Shown here: piece after piece, positions 49,001 to 61,000 of the stretch
Position numbering within the stretch: position 1 is the first letter of the stretch
Layout of the letters: every line of letters begins with the position of its first letter
Assembly: GCA_009869945.1 (NCBI GenBank)
Contig: WIXG01000077.1
Span: 62,001-126,000, forward strand
Direction of reading: 5' to 3'
Length of the DNA stretch: 64,000 nt
From: Mesaphorura yosii
Taxonomy: Eukaryota; Arthropoda; Collembola; Poduromorpha; Tullbergiidae
Program-made: the position numbers and the translations under genes
Notes under the pieces: model-generated
Seen by the model: only the letters and a program-made list of their open reading frames with translations
Databases searched by the model: none
What the model was told of the DNA's origin: nothing

Positions 49001-52000
49001 ATAACTTTGGACCACATTCTCCCACACGGAAAACATTCTTTTTGCAAGTATTTGGCGTACATTTAGGCAGAGACCACACTTATTGATAAAATCTCTACTT
49101 TTATTAGTTTGTTTCCTCACTGGCTAATTTCTTCCTTCCCTTGGTCATTTCAGAGTGCTACGTGAACGGGAAGGCTGGTGTGCGCCAAAAGAGAATGAGA
49201 TAATTCTGAAGTAATTAATTGACCATAAAACTGATTGCATTTATTGATCGATCCACAACAATAATGGCCACATTAAAGACTGTCCTGCTATTTCGAGGTC
49301 AGTTGCAAAAAGCCCGTAAGGCAAGCGTAGAAACTTTAATTTATAAGTTATTATGGCTGAGTACCATCATTAATTATGTCAAGTGGAAAATAACTTGGTC
49401 TTCACGAAAAAAAAGTTTACTCGAGCCACTGTTGCATACAAAAGTTGCAAAAACCTTGCTGCCTGGTTTAGTCTCGCTTATAATTTTATCATTTAAAGTT
49501 CGGCGACGAGCTTGAGCAAAAATGCGACCTCGGTCGCCTTCTCACTTGCAAAACTAAATCAGTGCGCTTTCAATTTATTCCAATACTTTAAGACTTTGGT
49601 AATTTGTCAAATAAAAGAGCTGGGTTTCCCGCTTAACTTGTGTCCGTACAAGAGAGGCAATGAATATTAAATCGAAGCATGGAAGATGGTATAGAAAAAC
49701 TTCACAAGCCCAAGCCAAGTCTGAAAAATTTAGTCTCACTTCAAATTCCATTACGACCAAGACCTAATAACGGCATGAGACTTGCAGTCCTACTTGAACT
49801 CACATCTCACGTGAACGGAGGCATGTTTGCTAGGGTGCATGACTTTCACCTTTGAAAGTCAAGCCGCGTTAGTTTTGTGTTAGCACCAGCAATGCAAAGC
49901 ACCCCATGGAGCCTAAATAAAGAATTGGGATTCAAATTGAATTGAATTGATGGAAAACTATTTGTAGCTTCACTCTACTTTGTATTACCACGCTTCTCGT
50001 TCACGGCGCATGAAGTACAAAGGCCTCAGTGCGTATTTGCGAACGCGTATCATTATGCGCAGCTAAACAAAGTGAAACCTGTCAATTTGAATAATATATA
50101 GGAATGCATGTTATACAAAAATGTGCGGAACTCGCAAGCAAAATACCTGGAAAGTCAAAACATGAAATCTACCACCAATGCAACAACATTTTTCCAACTT
50201 TCGTTTTCCTGGTGCGCTGCACTTCACATGTGGTAAATATCATTATTATCAAAGGCTTAGCTGCTGCTGCTGTTGCGTTACTGCTGCACGAAATCCCAAT
50301 CGCCTTATTCCACTTGTGTTTGTGGCCATTGTAATCTGGTAATCTAAATCACTTTTCGCACAACACGCCGAAAATAATATTCATACCTGAACGCAGCGTA
50401 TAAGTAAACATATCGCCGATGGAGTTAGAGCGAGGCTTAACGTTGGATTACGGCCGATACGCGCCACTTGACTTGAATTACATGATTAGGTACGCTGCCG
50501 CTGGAGTGGCATGATTTAATACTAGAGGATTTTCTCTTCTTGTAAATCATGCCTGCCTTGCCCTGAGCCGTGTAATTTTGAGCGTTTTTAATATTTCTAA
50601 TTCAAGACTAATAATACATCAGCAGCCACGCTGTACAGTGCATTGGTCGAGCACTTGGCTTGCTGAACTGTGAACCGAATCGCAGAGGAAGGCGAGTATT
50701 TTTGCAACACGATTTCCTGCATGAATTCTCGCACTACTAATATTTAATAAATAGAAATGCGTGCGAGTTCATGCAGCAAGCAACGGCGCAACGGTCTGCT
50801 GCCCGTTTGACGGACTGGAGCTCGGATTTTTCATTCTTTTCGCAATACTTTTATGGGAGTCATTTTTCTCATAAAAGTAGGAAATAATATTTCTCTCGTA
50901 CTATAAATAATCATAAATATCCATCAATCCGGTGAACCAGCCAGTGGAGTCAGAGATTATTCTTGAGCACAACTGCAACAACTTGGCTGGTTCACTGGTT
51001 GAGCAGACACCGGCAGCAGAAGACGCGTACGAAACACGCTGCTGGTTTCTTGGAAGAAAGTTATTACTCATACAGTCAGCCAACATTCACGGTAGTCGTA
51101 TTCATGTGTTTGGCTCGATGGTCGCTCTTTGCCCTCTACCTGACACAGTTGCCGCTCCTTCCACTGTTCCTGCTCTTAACCTGTTAACGGCAACGGCACT
51201 TTGTTACCGAAATATATTATATTGTTGAACCATGAAAAATTGAAAGACTTTTCTGTATGTGTTGAAATATAATTTTTCTCGTGCGCTTTACTTTGTTTTC
51301 TTTCCGATAAATTCGAGAGAAAAATAGCATCAGATTGAAATTGGAGGTTACTTTTCCATTGATGAGTTATTCTTCCTTTCTATTCTTCCCCAATGCGAAC
51401 TATGCTATACCCCTTTTGTGCTCTGCAACTGGAAATTACTCTCCAACTGCAACGACTACTCAATTCATCATGTTCATTCTTCGTTGCGCTGGCTTCTTTG
51501 TGCATTTTTCTTCTTTCTTCACGGCCTTTGTGTTTCCAGGTCGTGATCTGCAATCTTCGAGCGAAACGAAAGTGAAATGGAAAGAGTAAAGAGAGATAGG
51601 ATTTCTTCACAGCACAGCGAATCAATCGCGCATGCATGCGCGCAGTAGTGAAAATGTTGTACATAAAGTGTACACTCTAAACCGGAGAAAGAAACGCGTT
51701 TACAAAAGATTATAAATGGAGAAGGAGTATCATGGATAATAGAAAGCTTAAGACCAGGCACACGTACAGTCGTACATACAAAATAACACCTCGTCACTGT
51801 GCCGATGGCTACGGCCATTGTAAACCTTCGATAACGCCCCGAGTCTATCTTCTCGTGTTTCATATCTGCAATACAGTGAAACAGGCAAGTACAGCAGATT
51901 CAGTACTATAATGGCTCCTGTAGAGCGTGACATCACATAACTAACTGAGAGACAAAAAGAAGCCAAATACAATTTCACGACCGTATGCGTTATTTAGATT

Positions 52001-55000
52001 TCTCCATCACACGTGGGACGTGTGTACGTCTTAGTCGGCTGAGGAGGTGGGCAGGGAAGCGTAAATTCGGGCAAGATCCTCTGCGTGGAAGTGAAAGAAG
52101 GAGAAAAAAATAGCAAATGTCAATTGGTTAAAGACAACAATAGCACTCGAACGGCACACGATGCAGAGAAAGCAAAAGGACAAATGATTCGTTCATCTTC
52201 ATCCCGTGTGTTTGATGTTGTTGATGCGTTGGATTTTCTGCTGCTCCTCTGTGCCTCCTTGCTTAGCTGTGAGCTCTGCGACTTGGAGTGTAATAAAGAA
52301 AAATCAACCCAATTCCAAAGGCAGTGTGCACACATCTTTGATTGTCGTCCTTTTCACTTTCTTTCGTCTCTCAAGCACTTTTTCTTTCAATCCACGATTC
52401 TAGCATTCTGTAGATGGCAATGACAATGGTTCATGGTTGCAGTGAGCGTCTGTCTCTATTTTCGGCATTATCATTTTCCTGTGATTGTTCGGAAAGTGTC
52501 TGACTGAATGAGTGTGTGTTGGTGAGGAGAAAAAAGAAATTCCCCAGCTGTGGCTTATGGATGAGTTGAAACAAGGCGAGGAGAACTGGAAAAGTAAATG
52601 AGCTTGTTAAATAATTTTTCCCGAACTTTTACTTTTGCTTTCTCTACGCTTGGGCTTACCTCAACTTGGAAGCAACTCTTCTTTATCCTTCAATTCACTT
52701 TCGGGGCCTAATATATGTCGGAATTGAATATTACCAATGTTGTGCGGTAAATTCGTAATGTGAACAACCAAACTACTTTCTTCTTTCTCCCTTGCGTTTC
52801 TTCAACACAGCTCCTTGTCAGTATTAAATGGTCCGGTGTGTTTTTGTGTGTCTGCTGAGATACTCTAGCTGCTTTCATTTGAAGAAGTTTGTAACTTTCT
52901 CCCCAAAAGTGTTTGATAGTTTTCAATTGAATTTTTTTCTTTTGCTAAATAAAAAAAAGTTCTCCTTTCGATTTCCTCCGCTTGTATTAGATAATTCAAC
53001 CCTTGCAGAATTTAGAAAAACTTTACGAACTCGATCGCGTGCTTGTTCACATAATGAAAACTAACGCAATACATAAGTAACACGAATTATACAACATGAG
53101 GGTGCACTGCATTTGCATGTCGACACTTCACTGAACTGTTCATACTCCTGTCAACACTGTCAATTAAGGCCGCAATAGCTTCGTCACCGATAGTACCGTC
53201 TGACATGTGTTAACCAGGTGAACCCGCCCTAACGTAATTGTTGTGATTGTGGGAACCTGATTCTTAATCGCAACCTGTGTCGTTACCCAAAAATCTGATA
53301 GCGCGGAACTTTCCCAAGGTGCTGAATCAAATGACATGTGAAGGTGCTCGAGACCGAGCCGATATTCCCTCACTCATATTGTGAGTCAATGTCCCACGCT
53401 GGATGATGTCAACATGAACGATGCGGATATTTCGATTCGATGTGTCTAAGGTGGCAAGAATAAGTGGACCGAGCCGTCCGTGGATTATGTGAAATGTTTC
53501 TCCTCTCAATTTCGCAGGCTATTATTACCGCTATTGTTATTAGGAATTATTACACAGGTCTTTTTATCTGCTCAAGTGTGGAAAAATCCAATATACTCCT
53601 CTGAGACTGGGGAGTGAAGTGAGCAGGCACGAGAAAAATGTGAACCTTATGAAAAATGACAGTTGATATTGGCTACTGACTGCCATTACACAAAATCTTT
53701 ATTATTGCTCCTGCTTGTACTCGCTGGCCCTGATACTCATTCAGCTAAAAAGCAACGCAACGGAGTAAGCTTAAACGAAAAAGAAATAAGAAATGAACCG
53801 AGAAGCAAGGAGTTTCTTCATAAATTGGTTATAAGCATGAAGAGAACGAAACGATTGAGTGAATGCCGTTATGCCGGTTATAGACAATAGCACAAGATGA
53901 ATTCCGCTCGCACAGCGTATTCACTGGAGATGAAATGACGGCCATTATCATCATTTCAATGAGGCACTGTAATGCATGGCGATACACTGCCAGAGAAAGA
54001 GAGAAAGGAGTAACGTTCCTCTGTTCAATACTTGCTGACGCTTGAGCTGAGACACTTTACATTTATGTCAAATTGTCCTGACTGTGCCAATGCCTGCCTG
54101 CCTGGTCTGCCCGCTCTCTGTGCTTACTTCTGTCACTTACATACTTTCATTGCCATTGCCGCTGGTCCATTGACTAGCGTAAACTGCTGAGCTCTGAGCC
54201 ATTTTCTTCTCGAGTATGCTCGGAGGGTAAAAGTGTCAACTTTCATTGCATTGCTCATTTTCTGGGCACTCAGACTTCCTTCTTTCTGCCAAGCCATTCA
54301 GCTTGAAACCGGAAACAGCATGGCTGTGTTAAGTTACAGCATTTCCTGCTCTATTTGCAATAGTGCTTGTTTAAGGCAGTCTTCTCACACCATATTTTTT
54401 TGCATTATTACATAGAAAAACCAATTTGCTGAATTGTATGACTACGACAATGACAACAACTACTGCGTCTCGCCGTACGCCTTCGCAGTACATTTGTATG
54501 ACTTTGTTCGTATTTTCCCCTGTTTTGCAATTTTACATAAAACATTACGACAACGACTTACGACTCAACTAAACTTCAATCTTTCCTCTTCTTATATTAT
54601 CCTGTAGCACGGAGCAAATAGCTTTCCTTCTGGGTGCCAGCCCCCTTACTGCTCGGCCACATTTCACTTCTTGCGCGTAAAAACTGACATCTCATAAAAC
54701 TTTTTTCTCTCGTTCTCTCTACCCTTCACCAATTTGCCATTTTTAACAAGTTTATACGTACTCGTGCTTACGTTTTCAAGTTATAGTTTTAAGTCTCACG
54801 GCTCCTTCGAAAATGTACGCGTCGGCGTCCTCAACTGGCAAGGCAAGTTAGTGGCAAGGCACTTTAATACTTTGTATAAATATAAGACCGCCGCTTGACA
54901 CCATCGTGCGGCGTACACAATCCTTTTGACATCTCCTCACCCTTTCCTTGGCTAAGAAATTTTCATACCACGCACATAGACATTACTTTACAACAAGAGT

Positions 55001-58000
55001 GCGAAGGATATTATGAATTTGCTCATAAAAATCTGAGTTCAACGTGCAAGTTTAGTTCATGCGCTATTTTCTTGCTTCCAGTCTGCTTATATTATTGGAC
55101 ACACGTCGCCTCGCATTCATTTTACTTTTGCTGCTTTGCGGCCTGCCTGTCAGACTCGTAATATGAATAATAGCACTCGACTCGACATCTTTTTACTTTT
55201 GAGATTTTTATAATACCTAGAAATATGTGCTCGCAACCTATTTATATAATGCGCGAAAGCAGGCGTGGTAAGTCAGACAGGAGTCCAGAGTGTGAAAAGA
55301 TTTTTATGGAAGGGGTCGAGAAACCTCATAAATCCATTTAGTGAAAGTCACCATTTACGCAGTCACGATGTATATGAATTTACGCACTTTCTCCGTCTAG
55401 ACTGCAGTTTCGCCGAAGTGGTGCAGTCTTCGATATCGCACAGGATATTATTCAAAGGCTGAAAAATTCGCATGTTCGGTGAATGTTTTAATCACATTTG
55501 TATTTGCAAATTTGAAAAAATCATACTTCACTCGAGTGACATTTTCACACTTTTTGCTCGCTCTTTGGTAACACTTTTCAACATTTAGGAACCTCGAAAA
55601 AGTCTTTAAAATGTGTAACAATGAAACGTCTCGGAGCACCGTACGCGAGTGAGATGGTCAAAAGTTCCAACTTTCTCCCCTATTTAAGTGCTTTCATACG
55701 ACAACTCTTTTTACCACATTTTCGTGCTTGGAGTCAATTTCTTCATATCACACAGAAAAGAATTGGTCGACAGGAGTAGCTGGTCTATCTTTACTCAAAT
55801 AATATCCAAGAAGGAAATTCTTGCCAGCAATAAATCATGTTGAAGAATGAACGAGAAACGAAGGCAGAGAAGATGCGGCGGCTTTCGATTAGCTTACACG
55901 TGCAGACACATTATGACGACAAAGAAGTATCATTATTGCTTCGTAAAATGGACTTTAAAAGCCAAGTAAAACGCTGTGAAAACTTGCACAGCGTAGTTTT
56001 CGTCGTCGCGTCTCTTGTGCAGTGTTCCGGGAAAGATGCTCGTCGTTTTTCTTTATTGAAAACCCGAAAACCCATGTTATTCATTACAATACGTTATTGT
56101 GGCAGCGGCAACGACGGCCGAGTCGACGGCGAAGACAGGGCACTACGAGTTACGGCATTGTACGGCATGTCTACGACCTCATGAATCGTGATCACTTCAG
56201 GGAAGAGAAGGCCAGGCTTTGTGCAGTGCGTTGAAGGAGACTGGGATCCTTAACGACCATGACAAAACTCCTTCAGGACGACAACGACGAGCATTACCAC
56301 CATCTTTATCGATTGGTCAATGAGATAGAAAATTGAACTATTTATTCTTATCAAACAAATAAAAATGTGCTGCTTCATTGAATAAGACAAGACAATATTT
56401 CTGGTGAATCTCCTCACGTGCGTAAATGCGCGTCCTGCGTGAGTGTGTGTACAATGTGCGAATGTGAATGCACTGTAAACAAAGTACTAGAGTGTGCCGG
56501 CAGTTGTCGTAGGCGGACAATGGATACAAGTAAAAGAAAGGACGAAAATTGCAGTTTTCCAATTTATTATTCCATTTGCCGCTGCTTTCACTTTTGCTTT
56601 TACTGCTTCCCCTTAAATAAGAGCGTGCTTTGTGGGCCCGTGAATGTACGGCCTAGAACTTCCAAGCTGGGCTTCGCGGTTGTCGCTTTATTGAAACAAA
56701 TTGTCCTATTTTCTCAATTTTTCATCGCCTATTTGGAGTACCATTGCACTACATGTTAGCATTACCTCTAATTTGTATGCAAACTTTTAGTGAATGGGAT
56801 AGCAAGATAAAGCTTATAAGCTTTTCATGAAATGTGTCCGTAATTACCGCCAACGTAGCGGTAACAAAGTTGTGATGCGAATGTTCAGTTCAAACCAAAC
56901 CAAACCAGGCTTATGATTATTGGAATATTTATGATCATCATAATAATCATTATAGTAATCCATGCGGAACAAATATGACACTGTAAACTATGCCAATGCT
57001 CGTGCCAGTTTACCGCCCATCCGTGCGTGCAAGGTCTTGGCCTGTCTGTGTTGGGAGACCGGGGTAGACGAAGACACTTGAATTATGCACGCAGTGCCAT
57101 CATAATAAGCCCTGTCATCAATTTCCATTATTTGAGTCATTGCACGCTTGTTTGCGTACAAACACGAAAACAAGTAGTTTCTGACGAAATTCGTGAGCCA
57201 AACGATTAGCTACAGTTCATTCTGGAATTATTACCTGCTCGAATAATGCGTGACCTAATATGAAAGATATTATCTCAATAGAAAATATGTTTACAATTGA
57301 CATAAATTCCAATAACTCCAGCAATCAACCAGCCAGTCCTATATTTATTGGTTAGTATAATTTCATCTATTCAGCGTAATGCAGCGTAGAATGCAGTTTA
57401 CGAGCATAGTCTACCAATTTAGAATGCATTTTTGAGGAGCTTCTTCCTGAAACTATACGAATGCTTGCAATGTGCAACAACGGTTCGGCGTGCTGTTCCA
57501 AGATATGTGTTGTCTTCTTCCTCGTATCTCTTTGTTTGTCGGCCGCCGTCGCCTGCATTCTGCAACATAATGCAATTTCCACTGCAATTACCATTAGCCT
57601 TGTCTACAGCGGACTAGAACGAAAATTATTATGGATTTTTTGCCATAGCACGTGCACAGCTAGGCTGCTTGAAATGCTACCGACTAGAATCATAAAGATT
57701 CAATCTATTCATTTTGCTCCTGATATTAGCCTCAGTTCCCACTCTACAGCGGAAAAATTCTCGTTCAAATTTTCCCATCGTCTTTGTGGTCCTGGTCCTG
57801 TCTTTCTCCTTTGATCCTTCGCTCGTACTTTTTCTTCATTCTTCTCAAGTCTTCCTTCCCATTCTTTTTTTTCGCATCTTCGTTTTCTTGCTGTTCTCCT
57901 GCCTCCATTCTTTACTTTGTACGCGCCGGTCCGTACTTTACATTTTCAAGTCCTTTGGGATTGAAAGCAAGTACATGTTCCCAACTTCCTTCAATTCTCA

Positions 58001-61000
58001 TTCTCAGAGCGCCGCGAAGAGTCTCTCTTCGTTTCACTTCAGTTGAATGAGCACAGAAACCACACCACCAAACAGCCACACTCAAAGCCATGAACTACAC
58101 CAAGGGTACGTTGCTCGGAAATAAAAGAAAACTTTTTATTGGGGTTTTCACTCGAATTTTGTATGAAAGAAATTGTGAAGTTCGTCTGGTGCTTGCCATT
58201 GATACTTAAGATTCTCTGGTTTAGACATTCAGCAAGACAGGGTCGGCATTGTTGCAGTACAATGCAGAACAGACTCCTACATGATCCTCAACTTTCGTGT
58301 GCTGGCTGTCCCACGGCCCCATCCTCCGCAAACAACATTTGCGAATGAATTCTCGAATTGAACAAGAATCTCACACACATAAAATCGCCCGTGGTCTGTT
58401 GAGTAGGCAGCGCCATTATTTCTTCACTTATTGTGCTTTCCAACACACAAAATTAAGAATGCAGGCTGGGTTGCGACCGCAGTATCAGTACAGTCTATGA
58501 AATCAAGAATTCTGACCATGTGGATTTGTTTTATGGGAGGAACGTGACAAAATAAAGGTTCAACTACAATAAAATAGTGTTTAGCATTATTAGAACGTTA
58601 TCCCACGGCCTTGGTCAGGTCCAAACAAAGAAGGCCGAACAAGGTGCAAGACGCGAGAGTAAAAAATTATGTCGGCATGAATTTATTGCCAATGAGTAAA
58701 CTCTAATGGATTCCGAACTCGAGTTCAAGACAGGGCATGGTATAACTTCGTGTCATAATAATTCGACCCGGATGCAATAAACGCGAAGTACGTGTGGGCG
58801 CCTTCAATAGTGCATTATGTTCTCTTCAAGTCTCGATTTCGTCTTCATGCACGCGTTAACTTGATTGAGGTAGGCATGAAGACACGAGGGAGTTGGGGTA
58901 AGTGGAAATGGAAAATGAAACATCGTCTCCAAGTGCTTTATTTGTACGCATACGCATGATTTTATTGAATATGAAGCACAAGCGAGAATTGCACACCATA
59001 ATGTAAACAAATTACACATCACCCTCACGTGCTTGTGTGCACAAGACGGGGTAGAAGTACATTACATTAAAAGGATGACAACACGACGAAAGACGATGGT
59101 GCGACGACACGAATTTATCGTCTTTATTTATTCGAGCAACATTTCCCTACTCACACGTCAGATCTAGCATCAGATTGAATCTGACTGACTGTAACTGGAA
59201 ACTCGTTGGACCAAGAATGTGTGACGATATAATAATACGCACATAAAATATGCAATATATTTCATCTGATTGATGTGTATGAAGCGGCGCTCGCACTTTC
59301 CCCACTTTTATTCCCTTTTTATGTGTACACAACGATGGCATAAAATTGAGCCAGAGCAGAGGTGGGTCTCCGTCATAATTTATATATTGCAATATCCAGT
59401 CGGTCCTGCTGCCCGCCCGCCCTGCCATTGCATTGTGAAGAAAATATATTATGATCTCATCTGATGTGTGCTTTCCGCTGTTCCTTCATTCTTTCGCCCA
59501 CATTTCGCGTTTTACGACAATAATGTAAAAGTGGACCTAATTCCCGAGGGAAAGCCGAATAATGCAGTTACACACAGCTAAAAGCATGCCGTGGAATGAT
59601 GCCGCCTGTCTGCTGAAAGCTACAATTACTCATTGTACATGCCGAAGCTGTTTACAATCGAACACGAACGAACAGAAACTGAAATAGACATAAAATTGTG
59701 AAAGCTCGGTGTTCGGCATAATTTGCGTAAAATTCCAAGGAAAAATGTAGCAGGCAGAAACCCAGGCCGGAAATTGCAGTGCCATTAACCAATACCGCTG
59801 TCACACTGCACTGCTGAACAAGCACTTCGAACATGGTTCCTTCTCTAGGGTAAGTTATATAAATCGGATACGCTTTGATTGAAAAGAACATTACGGAGGT
59901 TGTGAGTATATATGCACGGTTTCAGCTTAATCCGTCCACTCATTAAAGAGATCGGCAAAAATTTGTTGGTGATCTTAACCTTTCTGATCGGGGTGTACGA
60001 ATTACCGTAAATGCTGAACGATAAATGACACACGAAACACGAAGCGCATTCTGGGCACAAAAGAATTAGGAAATTTGAGGTGCACAACAGAAACAGCAGC
60101 AATGAATGGAGTGCCTTGGCAAGCACTGGAAATCTCTCAACTATTAGAACCTGCATTTAGTATTTATCGACAAATTGGCGTCCGATCTTAACCGGATTCA
60201 GGCCGATCGAGTTTGTATTTACACAGCTTGCACATATTTTCGCCCGGAATAGGCAATATATGTGTCCAAGGTACGTAATTTGGGAGGGGCACATAACACC
60301 AAATCCAGACTGGCAAACGTCGAGTGTCGAGTTTCAAGTTGCTGCAGCTGGCGACATTAATTCCAGTGGACGGTGGACGACACGACTCTCCATCATAAAA
60401 TAACTTTTGTCCACGCGCACGCACAATGCGAAGGTTTAAATTATTAGTCCAGAACTTAATGAATGTTTTCATCTTGAATTATGCAAAACCGATTACACGG
60501 TAATACAAGAGCAGATGTTTAGGCTTTGCATGCGTGCAGCGTTTAAGTGTTCACGGCGCGGCATGGCGCAGATTGTACATGTGGACTTAAATTCCAAGAC
60601 TGGAGTGTCTACTCAATTTTCGCTTTGAAGCTATTTTATTTATTCACCACTTCCTCCGCACGAACCTTCTTGTTGCGTTTGTTTACTCGTAAATTGGCAA
60701 ATAGTTACAAACTGCTCAAACTTATTAAAATATGAAATACGCAAAAGCAAAACGAAAAACCCCTCCACGAACAAACATGCACAACAGCAGGCACTTTGTA
60801 CCGGACAGTGTAAAATGGGACATCCGCAATGTTACATGAACGAAGAAGAGTACTCACAATGTCACAATGACAAATATAAATATATTCAATTGATAAATAA
60901 CAAATCCTTCGGAGCGTTGGAGCATTTTCCAAGGCGCGTAGCGTGCAAGGTGCAAAATACTATAAAAAATTATTCGCATAAACTTTTGGGTTGGTCAATT

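Noticed and set aside
57461-57814. Plus-strand frame with a Cys-rich hydrophobic N-terminus
   Set aside because: Only 117 codons, inside the pyrimidine-rich part of the desert, with overlapping frames; nothing beyond the hydrophobic stretch supports a gene.
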